Below, piece by piece: positions 24,422-34,605 of a DNA stretch of 64,000 nucleotides (position 1 is the first letter of the stretch; the number at the start of each line of letters is the position of its first letter). The DNA is taken from the NCBI GenBank assembly GCA_025266875.1, contig JALLLT010000009.1, forward strand, positions 124,001 to 188,000, given 5' to 3'. The stretch is from Fennellomyces sp. T-0311 (Eukaryota > Mucoromycota > Mucoromycetes > Mucorales > Lichtheimiaceae). The notes under the pieces were generated by a model. That model had not been told where the DNA came from. It saw only the letters and a list, made by a program, of their open reading frames with translations, and searched no databases. A program made the position numbers and the translations under genes.

Positions 24422-25264
24422 TGTGATGTGAGAGAGTGGATAAAGAAAACAGTAAGTTCTGTGAGAATCGAATATATCTTTATTATGTTAATGGTTCTCC
24501 CTACTTATATTGGTCAATATAAAATTATAATCAAATAGCTGTGATCGGGAGGATGCTACATTGTATAGCCGACACGATGAGGTTGTTGTATCAACAACAT
24601 GATTATGGCTTATGCATCATTTACCCTTGTTTGCTTATTGACAACAGGTCACTTTGATTTTCCGACCTACAGCCACATCCCTGCCTTGACATGCGCTCAT
24701 CATAACAACCTTGCGTATCTTAGTAAAACCAACATAACCCTGGTTACCACAGCAGTTCATGTGCCTTACAACCATGTCAATGATCCAACCCCTCGAGAAT
24801 AAGCTTTTATTATTTAAGTGATGATTCAACATATGAAATAGATCAATCATTACTTCAGTTTCGTCACTTACCTGCCTCTTTTTATTTGTTGGATATCATA
24901 GAGGTTTCTAGACTACTTGGAAGATCTAGTCATACTGGAAGGCTGCCAATGTATTATTCAGGTACTGTCGTACGTTTACCCAGTAGTGCTGTGGTGAGAG
25001 AGAATAGATCGAGAAAAACAGTAAGTTCTGTGAGAATCGAATATGTCTTTATTATGTTAACGGTTCTCTCTATTTATATTGCTCGAGATAAAACTCATAA
25101 TCAAATAGCCATGGTCGGGAGGATGCCATATCGTATAGCCGACACGGCGATGTTTCTAGACTTCTTGGAAGATCTAGTCAAGCCGGAAGGCTGTCAATGT
25201 ATTATTCAGGTACCGTCATACGTTTACCCGGTAGTGCCGACTAGCTAGTACCTTAGATGCCACA
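24422..25264 (+). repeat. Tandem LTR pair, family E
   Basis: Two related copies lie head to tail: 24422-24990 (itself interrupted at 24584-24900) and about 24991-25264. They share GTAAGTTCTGTGAGAATCGA and TTTCTAGAC..CTTGGAAGATCTAGTC. The unit starts TGTGATGTGAGAGAG and ends GATGCCACA. The flanks AGATG (24417-24421) and AAATG (25265-25269) look like a mutated 5-bp duplication. Two LTRs with no internal region is odd and may reflect unequal recombination. Confidence 0.6.
24584..24900. mobile_element. 317-bp insertion inside LTR-E (solo LTR-like)
   Basis: Starts TGTTGTATCAACAAC and ends GGATATCATA, flanked by a perfect 5-bp duplication GAGGT (24579-24583 and 24901-24905). The second copy of LTR-E (around 25145-25155) shows the uninterrupted sequence. 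No coding capacity. Probably a solo LTR of another family. Confidence 0.65.
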
Positions 25265-25785
25265 AAATGTTGGCAGAAACTGGACCAATAGATGATGTAT
25301 GGTTGATGCTGTTGAAAGAACAAATAGAATGGATGTGTCTGAGACTAAAACAGAAAGGCATTCTCTGTAGGAAATTGTAGGATACAACAACAAGGCAACA
25401 GAATAGAGCAGAACAGACTTTGTAGCAACTGAGAGAAAAGAAATATCTATAAACAACTAAATATAGAGCATAAGATAAGAGAAGACAGCATAGTGTCATA
25501 TTCCCGACATACACCATCATTCATAGTTGCATGCTTTTCCTTAGTCCTTGTTTATATCTGTTGTTATTGTGACATCAACAACCGTACAGTTATCGATTGC
25601 CTTATTTGCTTGCATGTGCAACCTTGATCTGGTTTTACTGATCATGCAGGGCAACTCTGTTAACTAAGGCTCTGTATGACCTTCGGCCTCATTAACATTA
25701 GACGGCAAGGTCATTAGAGACTCGGCGATAACATGTGTGGTGAAACAACCACAGATGATAATAATAGAAGATTTTCCTATTGGAT

Positions 25786-26318
25786 TGTCATGACCGATTA
25801 GAACATAGTAACAGTATGCATCGTTGTCACCCCCTTCCCCTTACTTCATTAATATTACCCCGCATTATTGCTCATCTTACCGATATTGTATTTCATTGTC
25901 ATTAATTCCATCGTTGTATTTATTATTTCTTGCGAGCATTGGGTATATATATCGGATAAGAATAAGAGCAATAAAGGCATCAGTTTATCTCGTCACATTA
26001 TTCTATCTACCTTATCCTTGTCTTGACCAACCTCTAGGGTCCATCTCTATCCTAGTCCTTGTCCTTGTCCGGTCTTGCCATTGGTAACCATCCATGTGGT
26101 CAATGCGTAGTGGAAAGCACCTAACACCCACCTTCTAGTCTAGTCTTGTTCTTGTCTTGTTCTGTCTTGCCGCTTGATCCATTCTCGTGGGTTCTTGCAT
26201 TCTTGTTGATTGGTTAGTAGTTGTATTATCCTTTAGTAGAGTAGTATTCTTATCTCCGTCTTGTCCCTAGCTATCTTCTATTGGGTCGTGCTCCTACTCT
26301 CCACTCGCATTTCTGACA
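25786..26318 (+). repeat. Element 1 5' LTR (533 bp)
   Basis: TGTCATGACC...TTTCTGACA ends. A TATA stretch (TATATATAT at about 25944) is followed about 30 bp later by the probable transcript start near 25979. It is a near-perfect direct repeat of 31051-31583. Confidence 0.95.
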
Positions 26319-26320
26319 GT

Positions 26321-26330
26321 ATAAACTGAT
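26321..26330 (+). promoter_or_regulatory. Element 1 primer-binding site, probably self-primed
   Basis: ATAAACTGAT, two bases after the 5' LTR, is the exact reverse complement of ATCAGTTTAT at 25979-25988 in the LTR, where the transcript should begin (about 30 bp after the TATA stretch). This is the arrangement of Tf1-type self-primed LTR elements. No match to a common tRNA 3' end was evident to me. Confidence 0.6.
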
Positions 26331-26357
26331 CACTGGTGTTACCTGCTTTCTTCGTCC

Positions 26358-27311
26358 GTGCGCAATATGGCCAAAATTGGATCCTCCTCCCAATCAGGCA
26401 ACGATGAGCCGCCAAGCTCCTCAACCCCTGTTTCCTCTTCCGCTGTTCTTGGTGCTACTGACGTCGACCAACTCACTGACCCGATGCAGCACTTGCGGAT
26501 TGACACGCCTCCTGATACTACCTCTCTGCCTCGCAACGCTTACGCAATGCGCGTTAATGATCCACCGGTATTCACTGGCAACGCGGCTGAAGTCTCCTCG
26601 TTCATCACCCACGTCAAGGTTGCCATTACCATGAATCGTAGCCGTTTTCCAGACGATTTGTCGAAGGTGTGCTACATGTGCTCCTTCATGACTGGTTATG
26701 CATTTGCGTGGGCCCAGCCTTATTTGGATGATCTTGACAGCGACGACATCGACCCCTGCATGTTGTCGTTCCCTGCGTTTTTGGAAGAATTCCGTTCCGC
26801 TTTCGGCGAAGTCAACGAAATGATGAATGTAGAGGACAAGCTTCTCGACCTCCGCCAAGGATCGTCCTCTGCTGCCGAACATGCCGCCACCTTTCGTCGT
26901 TATGCATTGCGCACTGAATTCAACACACCTGCATTGATGGCCATTTTCCGTCGCAGCCTCTCTGACCGCATCAAGGATGAGTTGGCTACTCGCGATATGC
27001 CTACCGATCTCTGGCCCTACGTCACAAAGGTCATCGAATTGGACAATCGCATCCGCGCACGTGATGGTCATCGTCGAACCACCACTACCAAGTACCGCTT
27101 CAGGACACCTGTCCAAAATCCTGTCATACGCCCATCCTCTGATGTCCAACCCATGGATGTGGACGCTGCCCAGACCAAGAAGTTCGCTCCATTGACCAAA
27201 GAGGAGAAGGACCGACGTCGCAAACTTGGTCTGTGCTTGTACTGTGGTGAAGCTGGTCACGAAGCTCAGTCATGTCCGAAGAAGTTAAAAGGCAAAACCC
27301 AGAGCTCGTAA
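26358..27311 (+). CDS. Element 1 Gag
   Basis: Nucleocapsid polyprotein of 317 aa (a start at the second Met, 26367, is equally possible). It has the Ty3/gypsy retrotransposon-gag fold region (about residues 75-190, with FAWAQPYLDDL and EEFRSAFGE) and a C-terminal CCHC zinc knuckle CLYCGEAGHEAQSC. The frame is fully open. Pol begins in the -1 frame and overlaps its last 40 nt, so a -1 shift or reinitiation is needed to express Pol. I see no classic slippery heptamer in the overlap. Confidence 0.92.
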   Translation: MRNMAKIGSSSQSGNDEPPSSSTPVSSSAVLGATDVDQLTDPMQHLRIDTPPDTTSLPRNAYAMRVNDPPVFTGNAAEVSSFITHVKVAITMNRSRFPDDLSKVCYMCSFMTGYAFAWAQPYLDDLDSDDIDPCMLSFPAFLEEFRSAFGEVNEMMNVEDKLLDLRQGSSSAAEHAATFRRYALRTEFNTPALMAIFRRSLSDRIKDELATRDMPTDLWPYVTKVIELDNRIRARDGHRRTTTTKYRFRTPVQNPVIRPSSDVQPMDVDAAQTKKFAPLTKEEKDRRRKLGLCLYCGEAGHEAQSCPKKLKGKTQSS

Positions 27312-30300
27312 GGGAGTGTGCCCTGGGTCCTACCAATAAAACCACCATTTATCAAAAATCTCTCTGTTCCACGTCCACTGTCTCTTATAATCCATTACCT
27401 GTCTGTATCCTGTCCTTGCGAACCATCTCCAGTCGAGAACCCTTGCAGTTACCAGTCATCTTGCATTTGGAAAATTCCAATCTTCAAGTTCATGCCATGA
27501 TCGACTCTGGTGCTATGGAAAGCTTCATCGATACTGATTATGCCCACCAACATAACGTGCCACTCCGTGAGAGCAAACAACCTCTCCAAGTTTTCACAGT
27601 TGACGGTCGCTCCGTTCGTTCCGGACTGGTCACCCAAGAATGTGCTGTCCGTATGTCTGTCAGTAATCACTCGGAATCTGTTGTACTTCGCACCACCTCT
27701 CTGGGTCATTATACCATCATCCTCGGTATGCCTTGGCTCGCTAAACACAACCCCAGCATCAATTGGAAGACGCGCGTCATAACTCTTGATTCACCTGAGT
27801 GTCAAGATCATCGGATACCTGAGCCCTTACCTGTGGTACCAGCGCCAGTCGAGTCGAACCCGTCGCAGATTAAGCCAAACATCGACATACAAATGTGCAG
27901 TGCTCGTACCATGAGACGCCATCTCAAAACCAAGGGCAACCAGGTTTTCTGGTTGGGTGCTGAGCAAATCAGCATGTTGATGAATACCACCACTTCTCCT
28001 TCAGGATCTGACACACCTGCAACTCCACCACCTTTTCCAGAGAAATATAACGAGTTCGCTGATGTGTTCAGTGAAGCCAAAGCCAACCAACTTCCCCCAC
28101 ATCGCCCAGGGGTTGATCATGCTATTCCGCTAGTAGAGGGTACTCAACCTCCCTTTGGCCCAATCTACCCATTGTCCCAAGATGAGTTGAAGGCTTTGTC
28201 TGAGTACATCGAAACCAACCTGGCTAATGGATTCATCCGCAAGTCCACCAGCCCTGCTGCAGCACCGATTCTATTCGTCAAGAAACGCGACGGCTCTCTT
28301 AGAATGTGCTGTGACTACCGAGGCCTTAATCGAGTAACTGTCAAGAACCGTTTCCCTTTGCCTTTGATCAATGAAATGCTCGATCGCCTTACCAATGCTC
28401 GTTGTTATACAAAGCTCGATGTACGCCATGCATACCATTTGATCCGAATCAAAGAGGGTGATGAATGGAAGACTGCATTCCGCTGCCGTCTAGGCCTCTT
28501 TGAATACAACGTCATGTCCTTTGGGCTGACAGGGGCACCGGCGACCTGGATGGCTTATGTCACTGACCAAATGAGGGAATTCCTGGACCACACCGCCATT
28601 CTATTCCTGGATGATATACTCATATGGGGGCAAAATCCAGCCGATTTGGATCAAAAAGTTCGCAAGATCCTCCAACGTTGTAGAGAAGCCGGTCTCTACC
28701 TGAATGCCAGCAAGTGTGAGTTCGATGTCGAGCAAACTACCTTTCTGGGCGTCAACATCAGTACTTCCGGTGTATCCATGGATCCTGCCAAGGTCTCTTG
28801 TATCTTGGATTGGCCAACCCCCCAGTCGCACATGATATTCAGGTGTTCCTTGGTTTCGCCAACTTCTATCGTCGCTTTATCCATGGTTTCTCTCACATCA
28901 CCGCTCCCTCACAAGGTTGCTCAAGAAAAAGACACCGTTTGTCTGGTCGACCGCTCAGGACGAAGCCTTCAAGGCACTCAAGCATGCATTCACGACAGCC
29001 CCCGTGTTGCAGTTTTATGATCCAACTCGCAACTGGTCATGGAAACCGATGCATCTGACTCTGCCATTGCTGGTGTTTTGAACCAAATTGGCGATGATAA
29101 GTTGTTGCACCCCATTGCATTTTTCAGTCGCAAGCTCTGTCTAGCCGAAGTCAACTATAATATTTTCGACAAGAAGCTGTTAGCGATCGTCGAGTCCTTC
29201 AAAACATGGCGTCATTACCTCCAAGGATCCAAGCACCCGGTCACTGTCTACACAGATCACAAGAACTTGGAGTATTTCATGTCTTCTCCTGCCAAGTCCC
29301 TCACCCGTCGTCATGCTGTTGGGCGCTCACTCTGAGCCAGTTTGAATTCACGCTCACTTATCGTCCGGGTAGCCAGAACCCAAGGCCGATGCTCTTACTC
29401 GCCGACGAGACATGGCCTTTGAAGAGGGGGAGAAACAACCGATCCAATCACTGTTCAAGGAAGGTCAAATCGTACTGGATGCAGCCTCAGCCTTTGTGCT
29501 CAACTCGCAATTGCTATCCAAGATCGCGATCTGATGCAGTGTGACAGCCGCCTGCAAAGATTGGTACAGTTCGTCGAGCATCCATCGAGTTCCCCTCGTC
29601 ACTGGCGCAAGAAGCTTCAGCGTTACAAGATCGATAGCGAATCTGGCCTGCTGTTGTTCGACAACCGGATATGCATCCCTGACAATGACCAGTTGAAAAT
29701 TGAGTTGCTCCATAATCATCATGACGTGCCAGCTGCCGTCATCCTGGACGAGCAAAGACCTATGAGCTTCTTTCCCGTGTGTTCTACTGGAGCAGCATGC
29801 GTAGATTCGTCAATCGGTACGTACACAACTGTGCTGTATGCAAAAGAGCGAAATCAGACAATCAAGCTCCACAAGGTCATCTCCGCCCTTTGCAAGTACC
29901 TGACCAACCATGGTCGTCGATCAGTATGGACTTCATCACCGGACTACCATTGTCGGAAGGAAACGATTGTATCTGGGTGGTGGTTGACCGTCTCACGAAG
30001 ATGGCGCATTTTGTTCCCTGTCATGGCACTCTCACCGCAGAACAATTGGCCCAGCTATTTGTCAAGAACATTTTCCGACTCCATGGACTACCAAGCGAGA
30101 TCATCTCCGATCGAGGCGCACTGTTCACATCGAATTTCTGGAAATCACTATTGCAGCTGTTACAGATCACGTCAAGCATGTCGACGAGTGCCCGACCTCA
30201 AAGTGATGGCCAGACTGAAAGAACGAATGCCATTTTGGAACAGTATCTGCGAGCCTACGTCAACTATCAGCAAGACAATTGGACAGCACTCTTACCCATT

Positions 30301-31038
30301 GCAGAGTTCAGTTACAACAATGCCCAACAAACAACCACTCAGCATTCGCCGTTCGAGTCTAATATGGGCTACCATCCAAGGTTTTCATCTGCCCCAGCTC
30401 CAGTTAATACCAGCCTTTCACGTTCGTCGGATGAGTTCGTTCGTCAAATGAAGGAATTGCATGAGTCCCTGAAGACAGAGATACGCTTGGCGCAGGATAC
30501 ACAGAAAGCATTTTACGACGAGTGCCATCGGCCCACACCGGACTATGTGCCAGGCACAATGGTTTATCTTTCATCCCGCAACATACGGACTGCTCGGCCT
30601 TCTGGCAAGCTGGATCATAAGCGGTTAGGCCCGTTCAAGGTGCTGTCTCGCGTGGGCTCCCATGCATATCGACTGCAGCTACCACCCTCGATGAAGGTGT
30701 ACCCGGTATTCCACGTCTCCTTGTTGACACCCCGTGATGACCCCAAGCTGCCGGACGTTCCATGTCATGTACAACCGCCATTGCCGCCAGTCGAGGTCGA
30801 AGGCGAAGAGCATTACGAAGTTGAGCGCATTCTGGACAGCCGCATGTACCGACAGAAGTTGCAGTATTTGGTGAAGTGGAAAGGTTATGACGACCCATCT
30901 GAAAATACCTGGGAACCTGTGTCAAATCTTTGGAATGCCCCTGACGTCGTCCGTGACTTTCATGCCGCCTATCCGGAAAAGCCCGGTTCCGTTCCGCCCC
31001 GAACATCCCTTCGCCGTTCTCGTAGAACTCGAACCTAA
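27272..31038 (+). pseudogene. Element 1 Pol (PR-RT-RNase H-IN-chromodomain), frameshifted
   Basis: Protease motif MIDSGAMESFID; RT with LDVRHAYHLIRI, SFGLTGAPATW and catalytic FLDDILIW; RNase H with METDASDSAIAGVL and YTDHKNLEY; integrase with zinc-finger tail (NCAVCKRAK), DDE residues in [21 protein letters not shown] and the SDGQTERTN segment; GPY/F-like module; C-terminal chromodomain [18 protein letters not shown]. The frame breaks about six times between 28.83 and 29.78 kb. Each break is consistent with one missing base. Gag, RT and integrase/chromodomain segments on either side are open. Thus the copy looks dead although its LTRs are young. Confidence 0.9.
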
Positions 31039-31050
31039 GAGGGGAGGTAA

Positions 31051-31583
31051 TGTCATGACCGATTAGGACATAGTAACAGTATGCATCGTTGTCACCCCCT
31101 TCCCCTTACTTCATTAATATTACCCCGCATTATTGCTCATCTTACCGATATTGTATTTCATTGTCATTAATTCCATCGTTGTATTTATTATTTCTTGCGA
31201 GCATTGGGTATATATATCGGATAAGAATAAGAGCAATAAAGGCATCAGTTTATCTCGTCACATTATTCTATCTACCTTATCCTTGTCTTGACCAACCTCT
31301 AGGGTCCATCTCTATCCTAGTCCTTGTCCTTGTCCGGTCTTGCCATTGGTAACCATCCATGTGGTCAATGCGTAGTGGAAAGCACCTAACACCCACCTTC
31401 TAGTCTAGTCTTGTTCTTGTCTTGTTCTGTCTTGCCGCTTGATCCATTCTCGTGGGTTCTTGCATTCTTGTTGATTGGTTAGTAGTTGTATTATCCTTTA
31501 GTAGAGTAGTATTCTTATCTCCGTCTTGTCCCTAGCTATCTTCTATTGGGTCGTGCTCCTACTCTCCACTCGCATTTCTGACA
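31051..31583 (+). repeat. Element 1 3' LTR (533 bp)
   Basis: Direct repeat of 25786-26318. Preceded by the purine tract AAGAGGGGAGG and TAA, as expected for a plus-strand primer. Confidence 0.95.
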
Positions 31584-31619
31584 TGGATAACACATATCGG
31601 TTCAACATCATCACGAAGT

Positions 31620-31893
31620 TGTGTTATCTGGTTGAATGTAAGTGATAGTAGGAATATGAAGACAAATAGGAATCCTTTGAGACACGGATTTATTCTGAAG
31701 ATCAGATCTCGTTCTACTATCCATTCAATAAAGCTTATATACTATTCTACTGCTATTGTACTATGTGGTACAGGTACGTAGTACTATCCATGATTCTGAA
31801 CGCTTATTCAGCTGAGTGCAATTCTCGGTATTTGAATTCTTATCCGGGCTTAACTCCTTAACCCCTTCTCGGTCTTAACTCCTGGACACCACA
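31620..31893 (+). repeat. Solo LTR, family D (274 bp)
   Basis: Starts TGTGTTATCTGGTTG (after one shared T at 31620) and ends GGACACCACA. Perfect 5-bp duplication GAAGT (31615-31619 and 31894-31898). It interrupts LTR-A1; copy A2 at 45111-45543 shows the uninterrupted sequence (CACGAAGTGTAC). Confidence 0.75.
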
Positions 31894-32624
31894 GAAGTGT
31901 ACTTACATAGTAACTTGTCTACACGAATTAAGAATTACACCGTATGAACGAATGGGATAAACTCAACAGGACATGGAATTGACTCCAATATAGCAATGCA
32001 GTCATTACACTGCATGGCGGATGTCAAAGACATCCTCAGATCCGCATGATCAGAACAAAGGAAAGGATCCTATACGTCCTCCATCCATTCAGGCAATTCT
32101 GAAGACGAAACACTATCTAAACTGCCACCGCTAATTCAATACACAAAAAGATATAAAAGCATAGAGCGTTGCATTCAATAAAGCACATCCGAAACTTCAA
32201 AGATACTTTTATCAGTCTCTTTTCATTCTTTGTACTGTTGATTCACTTCAACATGGATCTTTGGACTATTAGACAAAAGTATTCATCTTCTCCGTTCTGA
32301 CTCATCATCATTATAAATAGAAAGTAGTTTTCCTCAATAAAACATCATCTTATTTTGGTCTCATCTTTTGAAAGTCTTTTTCTCATTAAGTGATACCACA
32401 CATAGATAAACATAACAACCAGGACTTGAGATACTTCTTTATCATGAACTTGACGGAAATGATAGAAGATAGCAGGCATATGGAGTGGAATACTTTTGCT
32501 ATTAATTGTTATGATTAGCTATCATTATTATATATTTTTAAAATAGAAGATTACACCTGCTGCAGTCTGCTGTGACACAGCACAGCCTTATAAAAGGCTG
32601 TCTGTGCACACAAAATAAAACTTT

Positions 32625-32694
32625 AGCTTTTGATCTGGTAAACATCTGCTCTCATAATCAGCTATAAGATAGGCTGCTGCGTGGCACAAAAGCT
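32625..32694. repeat. 70-bp MITE-like unit, copy 2
   Basis: Same inverted ends and length as 22866-22935, adjacent to repeat C copy 2. Confidence 0.5.
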
Positions 32695-32710
32695 ATTATG
32701 ATGCTATTTC

Positions 32711-33019
32711 GACACAGAGGTGTTGTAGCCATTCTGGCGGGCTTCTTTGTAGTTCTCTTTTTGGACAGGTCGTTCGTGATATCTCTTGTTGCACAGCAAC
32801 GTGTCCATCCCTTTTAGACCTCAGCATGACTCACACATATTTACCTTGTTGCCCACATTACTCATAGTCATTACATGCATTATTACAGATAATACTTTAT
32901 TAGCTAGATTATATAAATATCCCTATAGACAAAAGCAATAAACGTCATCTATCTACTTCTCTCTCAAACCTCTTTTCCATTATTGGCCACAGATCTATCT
33001 GCCAAAAAGTGACACGACA
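32711..33019 (-). repeat. Repeat C, copy 2
   Basis: The minus strand starts TGTCGTGTCACTTTTTGG and matches 22938-23247 plus the short block after 23626. Unlike copy 1 it is uninterrupted. It ends about 30 bp from the tRNA gene. Confidence 0.6.
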
Positions 33020-33051
33020 GAGGCAACATATAGAAAATTCAAAAGAATAAT

Positions 33052-33124
33052 CGATTTCACAGGGACTCGAACCCTGAATCTCTAGATTCGAAGTCTAGCG
33101 CCTTATCCATTAGGCCATGAAACC
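33052..33124 (-). tRNA. tRNA-Arg (anticodon TCG)
   Basis: The minus strand folds as a full 73-nt cloverleaf without intron. Acceptor GGTTTCA/TGAAATC, D arm GCC..GGC, anticodon stem CTAGA/TCTAG around loop CTTCGAA (anticodon TCG, reads CGA), T arm CAGGG-TTCGAGT-CCCTG with the B-box GGTTCGAGTCC, and discriminator G. A T-run (33041-33044 on the plus strand as AAAA) just downstream can terminate RNA polymerase III. Confidence 0.95.
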
Positions 33125-33374
33125 CGTTAGTGATTGAAAAACATATAGCTAGTTCTTTAGCAAACTAGATAACCACGTGACCACAATAATTTATAAGTTT
33201 TTAATATTGTGTTTAAAAAGATATATATATAAACTTTAAAAGCTGATAACTTTGTGAATTTACATCAGCTTCTGATAAAACAAAATGCTTTTGCTAGCTG
33301 AAGATGTTTATTTTTATATTAAAGCTAGGGTCTCGCAAAATATCCAACTACCCATACCTGGCCTGTTACTCAAT

Positions 33375-33744
33375 TGTCATATCCTACACCTTCCCACAGA
33401 GAATGCCTTCTTGTTTCAGTCTCAGACACATCCATTCTATTCGTTCTTTCGACGGCACCAACCGTACGTCATCCATTGGTCCAGTTTCTGCCAACATCTG
33501 TCCAAAACTACTTTGATCTAGATTAGAACATCAAAGGACTTATTAAGTTTACCCGAAACATGGATAAGTTACTTAACAGGACGCTCGTCCTATATCGCCG
33601 CCTAAACATGGATTCGGAACATCATCAAGAAGCGTTCATCCCGACCGCTTCAACAATATAAATATCTGAGTAGTTTGTCATCAATAAAAACATCTTTAAT
33701 TCGGTCTCGCACTTTCACGTCTGATCTTATTTGAGAATATCACA
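33375..33744 (+). repeat. Element 2 5' LTR (370 bp)
   Basis: TGTCATATCC...GAATATCACA. A TATAAATA box lies near 33656, followed by AATAAAAACA. Direct repeat of 37722-38091. Confidence 0.93.
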
Positions 33745-33819
33745 TTTTTTTTTGCGAACTCCTTTGACACTCTACTTTTTTTACCTACCTTACTCCTTAC
33801 TACCTGCCAAGTTTCCACC

Positions 33820-34605
33820 ATGTCTTCCTCCACTGGTTCCAACTCTTCCTCCTCGGTTTCCATGCAGGCCATCGCCTCCACTGCCATCGGTGAGCTCAGG
33901 GATGAGCTTGCTCGCATCACTTGCGAGTTTACCCAGGCCATTGCTCGCGACGCTCCAGAAGCTGACGCCATCAAGGCCCGTATGGTTCGCCTCGAAGAGG
34001 CAATTGCGGCTGCTGTCACTGCCCAGTCGCTCTTTGCTCCCTCCACTTCGGTCCCCACCGAACGCTCTGGCCGTGCGCCTACCAATCTTCCTTGTTTCCA
34101 GTGGGCTGGTTATGTTTGGAAGCCTTCCTCGACCACCTTCCCCACTTTGTCGGACTGCCTCACCAAGTTCGAAGACGTTGTCCGTGGCGACGACTTTGAT
34201 TTGGATCGTACTTGGCCCCGTTTCGTTCCCATGCTGCTCTCTCCAGAGCACCGTTCTTGGTTCTCTGTGAACCTCAAGCCCCACACGAATGAGCCTTAGT
34301 CCTTTGCCCGCGCCCGTTTCATTGAGGATCTCGATGTTGACGAAGCTGACCGCATTGCCGAGCTGACCGAGCAGCTGATGGATATCCACATGCTCGAGAA
34401 TGAGACCGTTGCCTTGTTCACGGCACGTTTCGAGAAACTCCGGCGCGATGCGAAGGCTGCAGATGACTTCGTCATGGTCAATAAGTATATTGATGCTTTG
34501 GTTCCTGACCTGCAGGACCGGGTATACACCGCCCATGCTGGTCTTCCTGGGGATCAGAAGAACATCTTGGCCGGGATTTCCCAGAGATCCGCCTACCATG
34601 CCTGA
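33820..34605 (+). pseudogene. Element 2 Gag-like ORF with internal stop
   Basis: Starts MSSSTGSNSSSSVSMQ and runs to an in-frame TAG at 34297-34299. The same frame continues with gag-like sequence (FIEDLDVDEADRIAELTEQL, FTARFEKLRRDAKAADDF) to TGA at 34603-34605. There is no zinc knuckle. Either a nonsense mutation or, less likely, a readthrough stop. Confidence 0.75.

Larger units (their letters stand above)
24171..25389 (-). repeat. Solo LTR of the element-2 family, split by a later insertion
   Basis: Read on the minus strand, 25389 to about 25265 and 24421-24171 together correspond to the 370-bp LTR of element 2 (33375-33744), with many substitutions. It is flanked by a perfect 5-bp duplication ACAAG (24166-24170 and 25390-25394). 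The gap between the halves is filled by another LTR unit (24422-25264). Confidence 0.75.
25786..31583 (+). mobile_element. Ty3/gypsy chromovirus, element 1, full length with 533-bp LTRs
   Basis: Complete LTR retrotransposon: 5' LTR 25786-26318, primer site just after it, gag, a protease/RT/RNase H/integrase pol ending in a chromodomain, a polypurine tract at about 31037-31048, and 3' LTR 31051-31583. Perfect 5-bp target duplication TGGAT (25781-25785 and 31584-31588). The LTRs are the same length and nearly identical (I saw one difference, A/G, in the first 25 bases), so the insertion is recent. It is inserted in LTR-A1. Confidence 0.95.
25736..32250 (+). repeat. Solo LTR, family A, copy 1, interrupted by two later insertions
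   Basis: Begins TGTGGTGAAACAACC and ends GATTCACTTCA, flanked by a perfect duplication ACATG (25731-25735 and 32251-32255). With the insertions and their duplicated target bases removed it is about 433 bp, the same length as copy 2 at 45111-45543. It is broken by element 1 (25786-31583) and by solo LTR-D (31620-31893). Confidence 0.78.
25494..32400 (+). repeat. Solo LTR, family B, copy 2, host of the large nested stack
   Basis: Left part 25494-25735 and right part 32256-32400 together make about 387 bp matching LTR-B1. They are flanked by a perfect duplication CATAG (25489-25493 and 32401-32405). Everything between is later insertions, starting with LTR-A. Confidence 0.75.

Noticed and set aside
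25824..26087. An 87-codon ORF, repeated at 31089-31352
   Set aside because: It lies inside the two LTRs and is duplicated only because the LTRs are identical. Composition is hydrophobic and low-complexity.
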